NCBI GenBank assembly: GCA_041481445.1
Contig: JBGPBV010000083.1
Span: 1 to 28,374, forward strand
DNA length: 28,374 nt
Source: AA29 sp041481445
GTDB taxonomy: Bacteria; Acidobacteriota; Vicinamibacteria; Fen-336
Direction of reading: 5' to 3'
The first letter of the stretch is position 1; every line of letters starts with the position of its first letter. Below are positions 10,752 through 18,487 of this stretch, one piece after another. The position numbers and the translations under genes are program-made. The notes under the pieces are model-generated. The model was not told the DNA's origin and did no database searches. It saw nothing but the letters and a program-made list of their open reading frames with translations.

Positions 10752-11243
10752 CTAGCGCGAGGAGCGGATCTCGTGGACGCGCCAGTCTCCGCTCTCCTGC
10801 CGCAGGGTGAACGTGACGGTGTCGCTGAGGTCGGTGCCGCCCTGCCGGACCTTGCGCACCCAGCGCCCGCGGGCGAACGCGATGCCGGGGGCGGACACGG
10901 TGACGTCCTCGTCGCGGAACGAGAACTGGCGCGTGCGGTTCTCCTCGAAGATCCGTCCGAAGATGACCTCGAGCTGGCTGGGACCGTAGGAGCCGGGACC
11001 TTCCATGACGTCCTTGAGGTCGACGCGCACCTTGGCGCTGGCGGTGAAGGTCGGCCGCAGCGAGGCGGCGTCGCCGCTGCGGAACGCGGTCTCGATGCCG
11101 CGCAGGCGCGAGGTCAGGGAGGGGTCCGCCGTGGGGGCGGGCGCGGCCCTGGACTGGGCGGAGACGGGCGGCGCGGACGTCCTCGCGGACGCGAGGAGCA
11201 TACCCGCCACCACCAGCCCGGCCGTCCGAGTTGCCCTGTCCAT
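10752..11243 (-). CDS. Exported NTF2-like (SnoaL/DUF4783-type) protein
   Basis: This 163-residue protein has an N-terminal signal peptide (RTAGLVVAGMLLASART, with cleavage near VSAQS) and a mature domain resembling small NTF2-fold proteins. Around residues 44-80 it has SRLRGIETAFRSGDAASL and a strand leading to VDLKDVMEG. SYGPSQLEVIFGRIFEENR follows, and the end is DTVTFTLRQESGDWRVHEIR, the layout of DUF4783/SnoaL-like proteins. Such folds bind small ligands or act as scaffolds; no catalytic residues can be named. It is placed just upstream of the giant kinase on the same strand and probably cotranscribed, so a periplasmic accessory role for the kinase is conceivable. The family call is from pattern only. 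Confidence 0.72.
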   Translation of the reverse strand: MDRATRTAGLVVAGMLLASARTSAPPVSAQSRAAPAPTADPSLTSRLRGIETAFRSGDAASLRPTFTASAKVRVDLKDVMEGPGSYGPSQLEVIFGRIFEENRTRQFSFRDEDVTVSAPGIAFARGRWVRKVRQGGTDLSDTVTFTLRQESGDWRVHEIRSSR

Positions 11244-11395
11244 GCCGATGCGATCCTAGACCCCCGCCGTGACGATGGTCCAGCCCCTCCTCCGTGTGCA
11301 CGGGGGGTGCCGCCCGTAAGCCTATGACACACCGGCCGCGGGCCGATGTGCCCGTCCTGTGCCGGGGACGGCCGCTGTGGCCGCGCGAGGCCGGA

Positions 11396-11401
11396 TATAC
11401 T
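11396..11401 (+). promoter_or_regulatory. -10 element upstream of the aminotransferase gene
   Basis: TATACT stands out in a GC-rich stretch, 45 bases before the ATG at 11447. No convincing -35 lies 16-18 bases upstream. The 203-base region between the divergent NTF2-like and aminotransferase genes otherwise shows only short GC hairpins such as CCGTG-TG-CACGG near 11290-11301. Confidence 0.4.
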
Positions 11402-11446
11402 TCCGCGGTTCCCGCGAGGGCGCGGGAGAGCGGGAAGGAGCCGAGG

Positions 11447-12667
11447 ATGACGGAGAGCGCGGTCACGGGCTGGGAGGAGCGCTTCTCGAGCGCGGCGCGC
11501 GGGATGCGCTTCTCGGCGATCCGCCGCATGAGCGCCCTGATCGAGAAGCCCGGGATCATCTCCTTCGCGCCCGGCCAGCCCAGCCCGGAGACCTTCCCCG
11601 TGGACGCGTTCCGCGAGATCCTGGCCGAGATCATCGCCGCCGAGGGCGCGGCCTCCTTCCAGTACATCCTGACGCGGGGCTTCGGCCCCCTGCTGGCGGC
11701 GATCCGCGAGTACGCCGCGGCCAAGGGCATGCCCGCCGCCGCCGCCGAGGTGCTGGTGACGGAGGGCAGCCAGCAGGGCCTCGACCTCGTCTCGCGGGTG
11801 CTGATCGATCCCGGCGACGTCGTGCTCGTGGAGCGGCCGTCCTACATCGGCGCCACCTCCGCCTTCCGCGCGGCCCAGGCGCGCATGGTCGGCGTGGCCC
11901 TGGGGCCGGACGGCCTCGACCTGGACCACCTCCGCGAGCGCCATCGCGCGGAGACCGCGGCCGGGCGGCGCGTGAAGTTCCTGTACGTGATCCCCAGCTT
12001 CCAGAACCCGTCCGGCATCAGCCACTCGCTGGACTCGCGGCGCGCGCTGCTGGAGGCGGCGCGCGAGCTGGACCTGCTGGTGGTGGAGGACGACCCCTAC
12101 GGCGACCTGTACTTCGAGGCGCAGCCCCTGCCGACGCTGCGCTCGATGGCGGGCGCGGGCGAGGTCGTGTACCTCTCCTCGTTCTCCAAGATCCTCGCTC
12201 CCGGCCTGCGGACGGCGTTCATCCTGGGGGCGGAGGAGCTCCTGGCCAAGGTCGAGATCGCCAAGCAGTCGGCGAACCTGTGCGGGAGCAGCCTCGACCA
12301 GCGCATCATCCTCGCCTGCCTGCGGCGGGGCCTCATCGAGGAGCAGAAGGCCCGCATCCGGCCGTACTACCGGGCCAAGCGGGACGTGATGCTCGACGCG
12401 CTGGCGCGCGAGATGCCGCCGGGCGCGACGTGGACGCGGCCGCAAGGCGGGCTCTTCGTCTGGCTGGGCCTCCCCGAAGGCATGGACGCGGCGTCGCTGC
12501 TGGAAGCGGCGGTCGCGGAGGGGGTGGCCTACGTGACGGGCGCGCCGTTCTTCGTGGACGGGGGCGGCGAGAGCACCATGCGCCTGACGTTCGCGCGCGA
12601 GGATGGACCCACGATCGAAGAAGGGGTCCGGCGGCTGGGACGCGTGGTCCGGGGAGCGAGTCGCTAG
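11447..12667 (+). CDS. PLP-dependent aminotransferase, LysN/2-aminoadipate aminotransferase-like
   Basis: This is a cytoplasmic fold-type I aminotransferase of 406 residues. PLP-site motifs are visible: EGSQQGLDL at 106-114, NPSG at 187-190, DDPYGDLYFE at 215-224, and SSFSKILAPGLR with the Schiff-base lysine K248 and phosphate-binding R255. A late STMRLTFA block carries the carboxylate-binding Arg. The sequence is closest in style to the LysN / MocR-C-terminal group, which transaminates 2-aminoadipate, leucine, aromatic or other amino acids with 2-oxoglutarate, so the substrate cannot be fixed. The start is the ATG at 11447, with GGAAGGAG seven bases upstream; an in-frame ATG-containing extension from 11294 has no site and is Arg-rich. 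It converges on the DUF420 gene with only 8 bases between. Confidence 0.9.
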   Translation: MTESAVTGWEERFSSAARGMRFSAIRRMSALIEKPGIISFAPGQPSPETFPVDAFREILAEIIAAEGAASFQYILTRGFGPLLAAIREYAAAKGMPAAAAEVLVTEGSQQGLDLVSRVLIDPGDVVLVERPSYIGATSAFRAAQARMVGVALGPDGLDLDHLRERHRAETAAGRRVKFLYVIPSFQNPSGISHSLDSRRALLEAARELDLLVVEDDPYGDLYFEAQPLPTLRSMAGAGEVVYLSSFSKILAPGLRTAFILGAEELLAKVEIAKQSANLCGSSLDQRIILACLRRGLIEEQKARIRPYYRAKRDVMLDALAREMPPGATWTRPQGGLFVWLGLPEGMDAASLLEAAVAEGVAYVTGAPFFVDGGGESTMRLTFAREDGPTIEEGVRRLGRVVRGASR

Positions 12668-12675
12668 GCTCGCGC

Positions 12676-13089
12676 TCACATCCGATAGAGCATCCAGTAG
12701 ATCACGACCCCCGTCACCGAGACGTAGGCCCACAAGGGCAGGGTGACGCGCGCCAGGCGCCGGTGACGATCGAATCGGCCGCGGAGCGCGGGGACGACGG
12801 TGAAGCCGACCAGGGGGACGATCACGATCGCGAGCACGGTGTGGCTCAGCAGGATCGCGAAGTAGGCCGTCCTCATCGGGCCCCGACCCTGGAAGCGCAC
12901 GGAGCCGACCTGGGCGTGGTACACGAGGTAGCTCGTGAGGAACAGGGCAGAGGAGCCGAGCGCGGTCAGCATCACGCGACGATGGGCCTCGATGCGCTTC
13001 TGACGGATCAGGACGTAGCCGGTGGCGAGGAGGGCGGCGCTGGTGGCGTTGAGGACGGCGTTGAGGGCGGGGAGGTCCGAGAGGCTCAC
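12676..13089 (-). CDS. DUF420-family membrane protein (CtaM/YozB-like)
   Basis: This is a 137-residue, four-helix membrane protein. Hydrophobic segments lie at about 9-28, 40-58, 75-100 and 116-134, with histidines at H36 (EAHRRVM), H58 (YHAQVG), H83 (LLSHTV) and H109 (DRHRRLAR). This matches DUF420, whose Bacillus and Staphylococcus members (YozB/CtaM) are needed for maturation of heme-copper oxidases. The GTG at 13089 overlaps the SCO stop as GTGA, which decides the start and implies coupled translation. It is the last gene of the cox cluster. An oxidase assembly role is inferred from family and place; the symbol is not assigned because orthology to CtaM is untested. Confidence 0.87.
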   Translation of the reverse strand: MSLSDLPALNAVLNATSAALLATGYVLIRQKRIEAHRRVMLTALGSSALFLTSYLVYHAQVGSVRFQGRGPMRTAYFAILLSHTVLAIVIVPLVGFTVVPALRGRFDRHRRLARVTLPLWAYVSVTGVVIYWMLYRM

Positions 13090-13739
13090 CGCCGCGCCTG
13101 CACGGCGGCGGCGTCGGCGACGAGGGCGCGCATGGCCTCCTCGTCCGTGCTGTCGTAGTACCCGCGGATGACGCCCGTGCCGTCCACGAGCACGAACCTC
13201 GAGCTGTGCAGGAAGGGGCCGTCGCCGCCCGATGCCTGCTCGCCGGGCGGGACCTCCATCGCCGCCAGCTTGAATCCTCCGACGGAGAGATCGTAGAGCT
13301 CCTTCTGGGGGCCGGTGACGAACCGCCAGCCGGGGCCGGCGTGGAACGAGACCGCGTAGCGGGCCAGGACCTCGGGCGAGTCGTGGGCCGGGTCGACGGT
13401 GAACGACACGAGGGCCACGTCGGGAGGAAGCTCGCGCTGGAGCCGCGACATGCGCGCGGTCATGGCCGGACAGGCCCCGGCGCACTGGGTGAAGATGAAG
13501 TCGGCCACCCAGGGCCTTCCTCCCAGGTCGCTCAGCGACAGGCTGCGCCCGGAGCTCTCGAGGAGCCGGAACGCGGGGACGGCGCCGAGTCGCGGCGGCT
13601 CCGGAGCGTGGCCGGGGCCCAGGCTCCGCCCGACGAGGGCGGTGACCGCGCCGGCCAGGACCAGGATCGTCCCCACCGCCGCCAGCGTGAACGCGGACGG
13701 ACGAGGAGCGGCGGCCGGAGAGGGCGCGGCGAAAGGCAT
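13086..13739 (-). CDS. SCO1/SenC-family copper chaperone for cytochrome oxidase
   Basis: This is a thioredoxin-fold, membrane-anchored protein of 217 residues that delivers copper to, or reduces, the CuA site of subunit II. It has one N-terminal membrane anchor (about 17-38) and then a periplasmic domain. The copper ligands are C86 and C90 in FTQCAGACPAMT, and H178 in FLHSSRFVLVD. TVDPAHDSPEVLARYA at 114-129 is also typical of SCO. All three copper ligands are intact, so the protein should be functional. The start at 13739 lies 7 bases after the small CxxC protein gene, with no obvious ribosome binding site. It precedes and overlaps the DUF420 gene. Confidence 0.95.
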   Translation of the reverse strand: MPFAAPSPAAAPRPSAFTLAAVGTILVLAGAVTALVGRSLGPGHAPEPPRLGAVPAFRLLESSGRSLSLSDLGGRPWVADFIFTQCAGACPAMTARMSRLQRELPPDVALVSFTVDPAHDSPEVLARYAVSFHAGPGWRFVTGPQKELYDLSVGGFKLAAMEVPPGEQASGGDGPFLHSSRFVLVDGTGVIRGYYDSTDEEAMRALVADAAAVQARR

Positions 13740-13746
13740 CGAGCCG

Positions 13747-14052
13747 TCAGTGTACTCGGGGAGCGGGAGGCGGGGCGACGGGGGAGCGGAAGGCGGCGAG
13801 CCGGCGGCGCAGGGAAGAACCGAGCGAGACCCCGATCCGATGGCGCATCAGCACCACGCCGATGGACGCGAAGACCAGATAGGGCGCGAACAGCATCAGG
13901 AGGATCGCGCGGTTGAACTCCTGGCCGATCGCGCGGCCCTCGGCGGAGTTGATGAGGGCGGTCTGGCACATCGCGCACTGCGCGGCCAGGGGCTCCGCCG
14001 CCAGGAGCAGCAGGGGAGCGGCGAGGAGGCCGAGGAGGAGCAGGCGGCGCAC
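13747..14052 (-). CDS. Small CxxC membrane protein in the cox operon, unknown function
   Basis: This 101-residue protein starts at a GTG, 3 bases after the subunit IV stop. A signal-like hydrophobic N-terminus (3-24) leads directly to QCAMCQTALINSAEGRA, which puts a CxxC pair at C26 and C29 on the outer face. A second membrane helix follows (about 48-68, ILLMLFAPYLVFASIGVVLM), and then a basic C-terminal tail with the end rich in Pro. The arrangement of a periplasmic CxxC next to a membrane span, directly upstream of SCO, suggests a redox or copper-handling helper for oxidase assembly. That is inference; I do not recognise a named family. Confidence 0.8.
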   Translation of the reverse strand: MRRLLLLGLLAAPLLLLAAEPLAAQCAMCQTALINSAEGRAIGQEFNRAILLMLFAPYLVFASIGVVLMRHRIGVSLGSSLRRRLAAFRSPVAPPPAPRVH

Positions 14053-14055
14053 GTT

Positions 14056-14388
14056 CTACTCGGAGCGCGTGGCGTCGGCGGCCGGGGCCGACCGGTCGCG
14101 CACGTGCCAGCTCTCGGGGGTGATGACCGTGTACAGGATGAGCGAGGTCACCAGTATGCCCAGGGCCACCATCCAGGACAGGTTGCCGCGCTCGAAGCGC
14201 AGGTGCATGAAGTTCCCGGCGATCATGGAGGCCTTCACCATCATGAACGCGACCAGGAACAGCACGAGGAAGATCCGAGGGAGGTGGAGGGCCTCCGCCG
14301 CCAGCATGGCCACCGTGATGACGAGGAGGATGGCCCAGGTGATCCAGTAGATCCGGTACGGGTTGGCGCCGTGTGCGGCCTCGCTCAC
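14056..14388 (-). CDS. Cytochrome c oxidase subunit IV-type protein (CtaF/CoxD-like)
   Basis: This is a 110-residue, three-helix membrane protein: IYWITWAILLVITVAM at about 12-28, RIFLVLFLVAFMMVKASMIAGNFMHL at about 38-63, and SWMVALGILVTSLILYTVIT at about 71-90. The VKASMIAGNFMHLRFE stretch is characteristic of prokaryotic subunit IV (CyoD/CtaF) proteins, which help hold the CuB centre and the complex together. The start is the GTG at 14388, with GAGGAGG a few bases before it; the longer open frame upstream overlaps coxC in another frame and is not real. It follows coxC by 17 bases. Confidence 0.9.
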   Translation of the reverse strand: MSEAAHGANPYRIYWITWAILLVITVAMLAAEALHLPRIFLVLFLVAFMMVKASMIAGNFMHLRFERGNLSWMVALGILVTSLILYTVITPESWHVRDRSAPAADATRSE

Positions 14389-14405
14389 TGGTTCCTCCTC
14401 GCGAT

Positions 14406-15047
14406 CTAGAGCAGGTAGAACAGCGTGAAGATGAAGACCCACACGAGGTCGACGAAGTGCCAGTACAGCCCCGCCATCTCGACGCCCTGGGCGGGGGTCT
14501 TGCCCATCGAGGTCCGGATGGCGGTGATGATCAGGATCACCAGGCCCGAGAACACGTGCGAGCCGTGGAAGCCGGTGAGGAGGAAGAAGGCCTGGGTGAA
14601 CTGGCCGGTCACACCCTTCTCGATCAGCTCGCTCCCCGCGATCGGTCCGGTGAGGCGCGCCCCCTCCCGGATCAGGTGCGTCCACTCGTAGGCCTGGCAG
14701 CCGAGGAAGCTCAGGCCGCCGATGATGGTCAAGACCACGTTCGCCAGCGCCTTCTTCATGTTGCCCAGGCGCGCCGCGGTCACCGCCGTCCCCATCGTCA
14801 TGCTGGAGGTGATGAGGATGAAGGTCATCAGGGCGATGAACGGGATGCTGAAGACCTCCGGTCGGTTCGGCCAGGGCAGGGGGCTGGCCTGGCGCAGGAA
14901 CGCGTAGCCGCAGAGGAGGCCCGAGAACAGCAGGGCGTCGGTGACGATGAAGATCCACATCATCGTCTTCTGCCAGGTCGCCCCGAAGGGGGCGGCCCCG
15001 CCGCCCCAGTGCGCGTCCATCACCGTCGCGTGAGAGCCGGGCTCCAT
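14406..15047 (-). CDS. coxC: Cytochrome c oxidase subunit III
   Basis: This is a 213-residue subunit III of the aa3 oxidase, a helical membrane protein that stabilises subunit I and proton uptake. Typical blocks are the GFHGSHVFSGL segment, the QAYEWTHLI segment and the C-terminal YWHFVDLVWVFIF signature. The N-terminal MWIFIVTDALLFSGL helix with LRQASPLPWP is also standard. The length (about 200) fits the short, five-helix bacterial form. The ATG at 15047 has AGGAGG just upstream. It is 8 bases after a second subunit III-like gene. Confidence 0.93.
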   Translation of the reverse strand: MEPGSHATVMDAHWGGGAAPFGATWQKTMMWIFIVTDALLFSGLLCGYAFLRQASPLPWPNRPEVFSIPFIALMTFILITSSMTMGTAVTAARLGNMKKALANVVLTIIGGLSFLGCQAYEWTHLIREGARLTGPIAGSELIEKGVTGQFTQAFFLLTGFHGSHVFSGLVILIITAIRTSMGKTPAQGVEMAGLYWHFVDLVWVFIFTLFYLL

Positions 15048-15055
15048 CCGTCCTC

Positions 15056-15712
15056 CTAGAAGCCGAAGACCAGGACCACGACGTAGACCCAGAGCAGGGC
15101 CAGGAAGTGCCAGTACGTCGCGAACAGGGAGAGCGCGCGGTCCACGCCCGCGTCGCTGTAGACACGCGCGCGCAGGCGGAAGCGGAGGAGCACGAACCAC
15201 ACGAGCCCTCCTCCGAGGTGGACGAGGTGGACGCCGCTCAGCAGGTAGAAGAACGAGCTGTGGGGGCTCGAGGCCAGGAAGAACCCGGCCCGGGACAGGA
15301 GGCGCCAGGCCTGGAACTGGCCGGCCACGAAGAGGAGCGCGAGCAGCCCGCTCGCGAGCAGGCACGCGCGGAGGGCGGAACCATCGCGGGCCCGCCCGCG
15401 CGCGCGTCCGGCCTCCAGGGCCACCCCGCTCAGGATCAGGGCTCCCGTGTTCCACCAGAGGAGCCGGGGCACGGGGAGGGCGCGCCAGTCGAGCGCGGTG
15501 CGGCGGACGATGTACGCGCTCGTGAAGCCGATGAACAGCATGGTGACGGTGCCGAGGAACGCCCACAGCCCGAACTGCGCGGGATCGAAGGCGGTCCAGG
15601 GGCGGTGGCCGCCGTCGCCGTCGTCGATGGAGACCGGCCCCGCCGGCCCGCCCGGGCGTTCCGCGACCGGAGGAGCCAGGGGAGCACGGGCCTCGAAGAA
15701 ATCGGTGGCCAT
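15056..15712 (-). CDS. Second cytochrome c oxidase subunit III-like protein
   Basis: This 218-residue membrane protein also belongs to the subunit III superfamily. FGLWAFLGTVTMLFIGFTSAYIVRR is at about 48-72, then FLLSGVHLVHLGGG-type spacing (here FYLLSGVHLVHLGGGLVWF), and it ends YWHFLALLWVYVVVLVFGF, equivalent to the YWHFVDLVW signature of coxC. The Asp of that signature is replaced (HFLALLW), and the N-terminal 40 residues form a Pro/Ala/Gly-rich cytoplasmic extension. It is more divergent than the neighbouring coxC. It lies 4 bases after coxA and 8 bases before coxC. Tandem subunit III genes occur in several oxidase clusters; whether both are in one complex is unknown. Confidence 0.88.
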   Translation of the reverse strand: MATDFFEARAPLAPPVAERPGGPAGPVSIDDGDGGHRPWTAFDPAQFGLWAFLGTVTMLFIGFTSAYIVRRTALDWRALPVPRLLWWNTGALILSGVALEAGRARGRARDGSALRACLLASGLLALLFVAGQFQAWRLLSRAGFFLASSPHSSFFYLLSGVHLVHLGGGLVWFVLLRFRLRARVYSDAGVDRALSLFATYWHFLALLWVYVVVLVFGF

Positions 15713-15716
15713 GACC

Positions 15717-17519
15717 TCAGTGTCCGGCTTCGACGGCCATTGGAGGCTCGTGCTGCATCACGTGGTCGGTGGGGGCGCTGGGGTTGCTGTATTCGTACGG
15801 CCAGCGGTGGACCTCCGGGATCGCCCCCGGCCAGTTGCCGTGGGGCGGGGGAGAGGCCGTGGTCCACTCCAGGCCGTTCGCGTTCCACGGGTTCTCGCTC
15901 GCCTTCTGCCCCTTGAACGCGCTCCAGAAGAAGTTGACGAAGAACAGGATCTGGGAGACGCCGAGGACGATGGCGCTCACGGTGATGAACTGGTTCAGGG
16001 GCTGGAGGTTCTTGAGGTAGGGATACTGGTAGGGGTCGTAGATGCGGCGCATGTGGCCGGCCAGGCCGATGTAGTGCATCGGGAAGAACGTGCCGTAGTA
16101 GGCGACGAACGTGAACCAGAAGTGGAGCTTGCCCAGCGTCTCGTTCATGGTCCGGCCGAACATCTTGGGGAACCACATCGCGGTGGCGCCGAAGACGCCG
16201 AAGAGCGCCGCCCCCGCCATGATCAGGTGGAAGTGGGCGATGACGAAGAAGGTGTCGTGGAGCTGGATGTCGGGCGCGCCCTGGCCCAGCCAGATGCCGC
16301 TGAGCCCGCCGCTGATGAAGAGGGAGACGACGCCCATCGCCCACAGCATCGGGGTCCGGTACTGGATGCGGGATCTCCAGAGGGTGGCCAGCCAGTTGAA
16401 GACCTTCACCGCGGAGGGCACCGCGATCAGTATCGTTCCGACCGCGAAGGCCATCCCGAGATAGGGGCTCATGCCGCTCACGAACATGTGATGGCCCCAG
16501 ACGATGAAGGAGAGCCCGCCGATCGCGAGCATCGCGCCCACCATCGCCTTGTACCCGAAGAGCGCCTTGCGGCAGAAGGTCGTGAGGATGTCGGACGTGA
16601 AGCCCAGCGCGGGCAGCATCAGGATGTAGACCTCGGGATGGCCGAGGAACCAGAAGAGGTGCTGCCAGAGCAGCGGCGAGCCGCCCTTGTGCAGGAACTG
16701 CCCGTTCGCCCCCACCACGGGGACGTTGTTGAGGACGAGGCCCGCGGGCAGGAAGAAGCTCGTGCCGAAGTGGCGGTCGAGGAGCAGCATGAGCGAGGCG
16801 CCGGTGAGCGCGGGGAAGGAGAGGAGTCCCAGGATGGCCACCAGCAGCATCGCCCACATGGTGAGGGGCAGGCGCAGCATGGACATGCCCTTCGTGCGCA
16901 TGTTCACGATGGTGGTCACGAAGTTGAGCCCGCCCATGGTGAAGGAGGCGATGAAGAGGACCATCCCGGCGATCCAGAAGGTCTGGCCGATGTCGGAGCC
17001 AGGGACGGCGCCACGGAGCGCGGAGAGCGGCGGATAGGACGTCCATCCCGCGCCGGCCGCGCCCGCCCCCACGAAGAAGGACGTGAGGATCACCACGCAC
17101 CCGCACAGGAACGTCCAGAAGCTCAGCCCGTTGAGGAAGGGGAAGGCCATGTCGCGCGTGCCCACCTGCAGCGGGATCAGGAGGTTGCCGAACCCGCTCA
17201 CCGGCGCGGTGGAGAGCACGAAGAACACCATCAGGGTGCCGTGCATGGTGAAGAGCATCGTGTAGAACTCCGGCCGCATCACGCCGCTGTCGAACCCCCC
17301 GGGGATGATCTTCTGGAGGGCGGACCAGTCCTTCTCCGGCCAGGCCAGCTGCAGGCGGATGAGCATGGCCAGCAGCCCGGCGACGAGGGCCATGAACATG
17401 GCGGTCACGTAGTACTGGACGCCGATGACCTTGTGGTCCTTGCTGAAGACGTAGCGCCAGATGAAGGCCTGGGGCGCGTGGGCGTGGGCCTCCGCGGCGT
17501 GGGCCTCGGTGTGGGCCAT
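15717..17519 (-). CDS. coxA: Cytochrome c oxidase subunit I (A1-type aa3)
   Basis: This is the 600-residue catalytic subunit of the proton-pumping terminal oxidase, reducing O2 to water at heme a3-CuB. Key residues visible are heme a ligand H93 (TMHGTLM), D-channel entry D123 (GTRDMAFP), and GHPEVYI with CuB ligand H294, E296 and the cross-linked Y298. CuB ligands H343-H344 (WGHHMF), K-channel K372 (SAVKVFNWL), and H429 and H431 (HDTFFVIAHFHLIM) for hemes a3 and a are also present. XGHPEV marks it as type A1. The ATG at 17519 has GGAGGGAG before it; the 46-residue in-frame extension overlaps coxB and is rejected. The N-terminus is His-rich (HTEAHAAEAHAHA). Confidence 0.98.
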   Translation of the reverse strand: MAHTEAHAAEAHAHAPQAFIWRYVFSKDHKVIGVQYYVTAMFMALVAGLLAMLIRLQLAWPEKDWSALQKIIPGGFDSGVMRPEFYTMLFTMHGTLMVFFVLSTAPVSGFGNLLIPLQVGTRDMAFPFLNGLSFWTFLCGCVVILTSFFVGAGAAGAGWTSYPPLSALRGAVPGSDIGQTFWIAGMVLFIASFTMGGLNFVTTIVNMRTKGMSMLRLPLTMWAMLLVAILGLLSFPALTGASLMLLLDRHFGTSFFLPAGLVLNNVPVVGANGQFLHKGGSPLLWQHLFWFLGHPEVYILMLPALGFTSDILTTFCRKALFGYKAMVGAMLAIGGLSFIVWGHHMFVSGMSPYLGMAFAVGTILIAVPSAVKVFNWLATLWRSRIQYRTPMLWAMGVVSLFISGGLSGIWLGQGAPDIQLHDTFFVIAHFHLIMAGAALFGVFGATAMWFPKMFGRTMNETLGKLHFWFTFVAYYGTFFPMHYIGLAGHMRRIYDPYQYPYLKNLQPLNQFITVSAIVLGVSQILFFVNFFWSAFKGQKASENPWNANGLEWTTASPPPHGNWPGAIPEVHRWPYEYSNPSAPTDHVMQHEPPMAVEAGH

Positions 17520-17538
17520 GCGTTCTCCCTCCATGGGT

Positions 17539-18324
17539 CTACTGGGCGGCCTCGGCGACGGCCTTGTCGAGCTCGGCGGCCGGCACCACGTGCACCTGCC
17601 CGCGCATGCGGTAGTGCCCGAGGCCGCAGTGCTGGGCGCAGGCGATGTCGAAATCACCCGTCTCCTTGGGCACGAACCAGATCTCGATGGTCATCCCGGG
17701 CATGGCGTCCTGCTTCACGCGGAAGTTCGGCAGGAAGAAGCTGTGGACGACGTCCATCGACCGCACCTCCACGCGCACCGGCTTGTCCTTCGGGAGGTAG
17801 AGCTGGTTGAGGAGGAGGATGTCGTCCTTGGCCGCCGGGTCGTCCTTGACCAGGCCGATCGGGTTGTCCTGCGAGGCGATGAGGTGGTCGGTCTTGCCCA
17901 GCACGCCGTCCTTGCCCGGGTAGCGGACGTTCCAGGCGAACTGCTGGCCGGTGACCTCGATCAGCACGGCGTCCGCCGGGGGCGGCGAGTTGATCTGACC
18001 CCACAGGTGGAGCGCGTTGAAGAGGAAGACGGCCAGGATGCCGGCCGTGACCAGCGTCCAGGTCCACTCCAGCCGCGGGTTGTCGTGCCAGTAGGCCGCG
18101 CGCGCACCCTCGTGGTCCTGGTAGTGGTAGCTGAACCAGGCCAGGAGCAGGTTGGTCACGATGAAGACCAGCCCCGTGACCACCAGGGTGATGGCGATCG
18201 CGTGGTCGATCCCCACCCGGTCCGACTTCAAGGGGGGCAGCCAGTCCTTCATGAAGAGGACGGTTGCCACCACCACCAAGACGAGGGTCGCCAGCCCAAA
18301 CAGCAGGCCCTGCAGCTTGGCCAT
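17539..18324 (-). CDS. coxB: Cytochrome c oxidase subunit II (CuA subunit)
   Basis: This 261-residue subunit takes electrons from cytochrome c or a cupredoxin at its dinuclear CuA centre. Three hydrophobic helices are seen (about 4-24, 41-63 and 90-108), one more than the usual two, then the periplasmic cupredoxin domain. CuA ligands are H194 (VVHSFFLPN), C229, C233, H237 and M240 (CAQHCGLGHYRM). The residue between the cysteines that is normally Glu is Gln (Q231), as in Thermus ba3. There is no fused cytochrome c and no lipobox. AGGAGGG precedes the ATG, and a likely promoter lies about 105 bases upstream. It is the first gene of the cox structural operon. Confidence 0.97.
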   Translation of the reverse strand: MAKLQGLLFGLATLVLVVVATVLFMKDWLPPLKSDRVGIDHAIAITLVVTGLVFIVTNLLLAWFSYHYQDHEGARAAYWHDNPRLEWTWTLVTAGILAVFLFNALHLWGQINSPPPADAVLIEVTGQQFAWNVRYPGKDGVLGKTDHLIASQDNPIGLVKDDPAAKDDILLLNQLYLPKDKPVRVEVRSMDVVHSFFLPNFRVKQDAMPGMTIEIWFVPKETGDFDIACAQHCGLGHYRMRGQVHVVPAAELDKAVAEAAQ

Positions 18325-18428
18325 CAGGAGCCCTCCTGGCTCGGACGATCTGTTGTGATGCGTTCGACGACGACGGCGGCGCGACTTCGAGCGACGAGCA
18401 CGAGTGCCTGGGTTCGATTCGCGGCGGG

Positions 18429-18458
18429 AATCTAACGCAGGACAGCCGCGCGCGTCAA
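18429..18458 (-). promoter_or_regulatory. Likely promoter of the cox structural operon
   Basis: On the minus strand TTGACG (18458-18453, five of six matches) is followed after 18 bases by TAGATT (18434-18429, four of six). It lies in the 163-base gap between ctaB and coxB, the largest gap in the respiratory block, leaving a leader of about 100 bases. No other clear element or terminator is seen in the gap. Confidence 0.5.
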
Positions 18459-18487
18459 TACGCCCGCGCGCTTGCCGGAGCGACCGT

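Noticed and set aside
11244..11446. Possible small RNA or riboswitch in the divergent gap
   Set aside because: Only short GC hairpins are seen and no conserved riboswitch core; the gap is explained by two promoters.
15447..17810. 787-codon plus-strand open frame over coxA
   Set aside because: It is antisense to coxA, whose metal ligands are all present; the translation is charged and repetitive without any fold.
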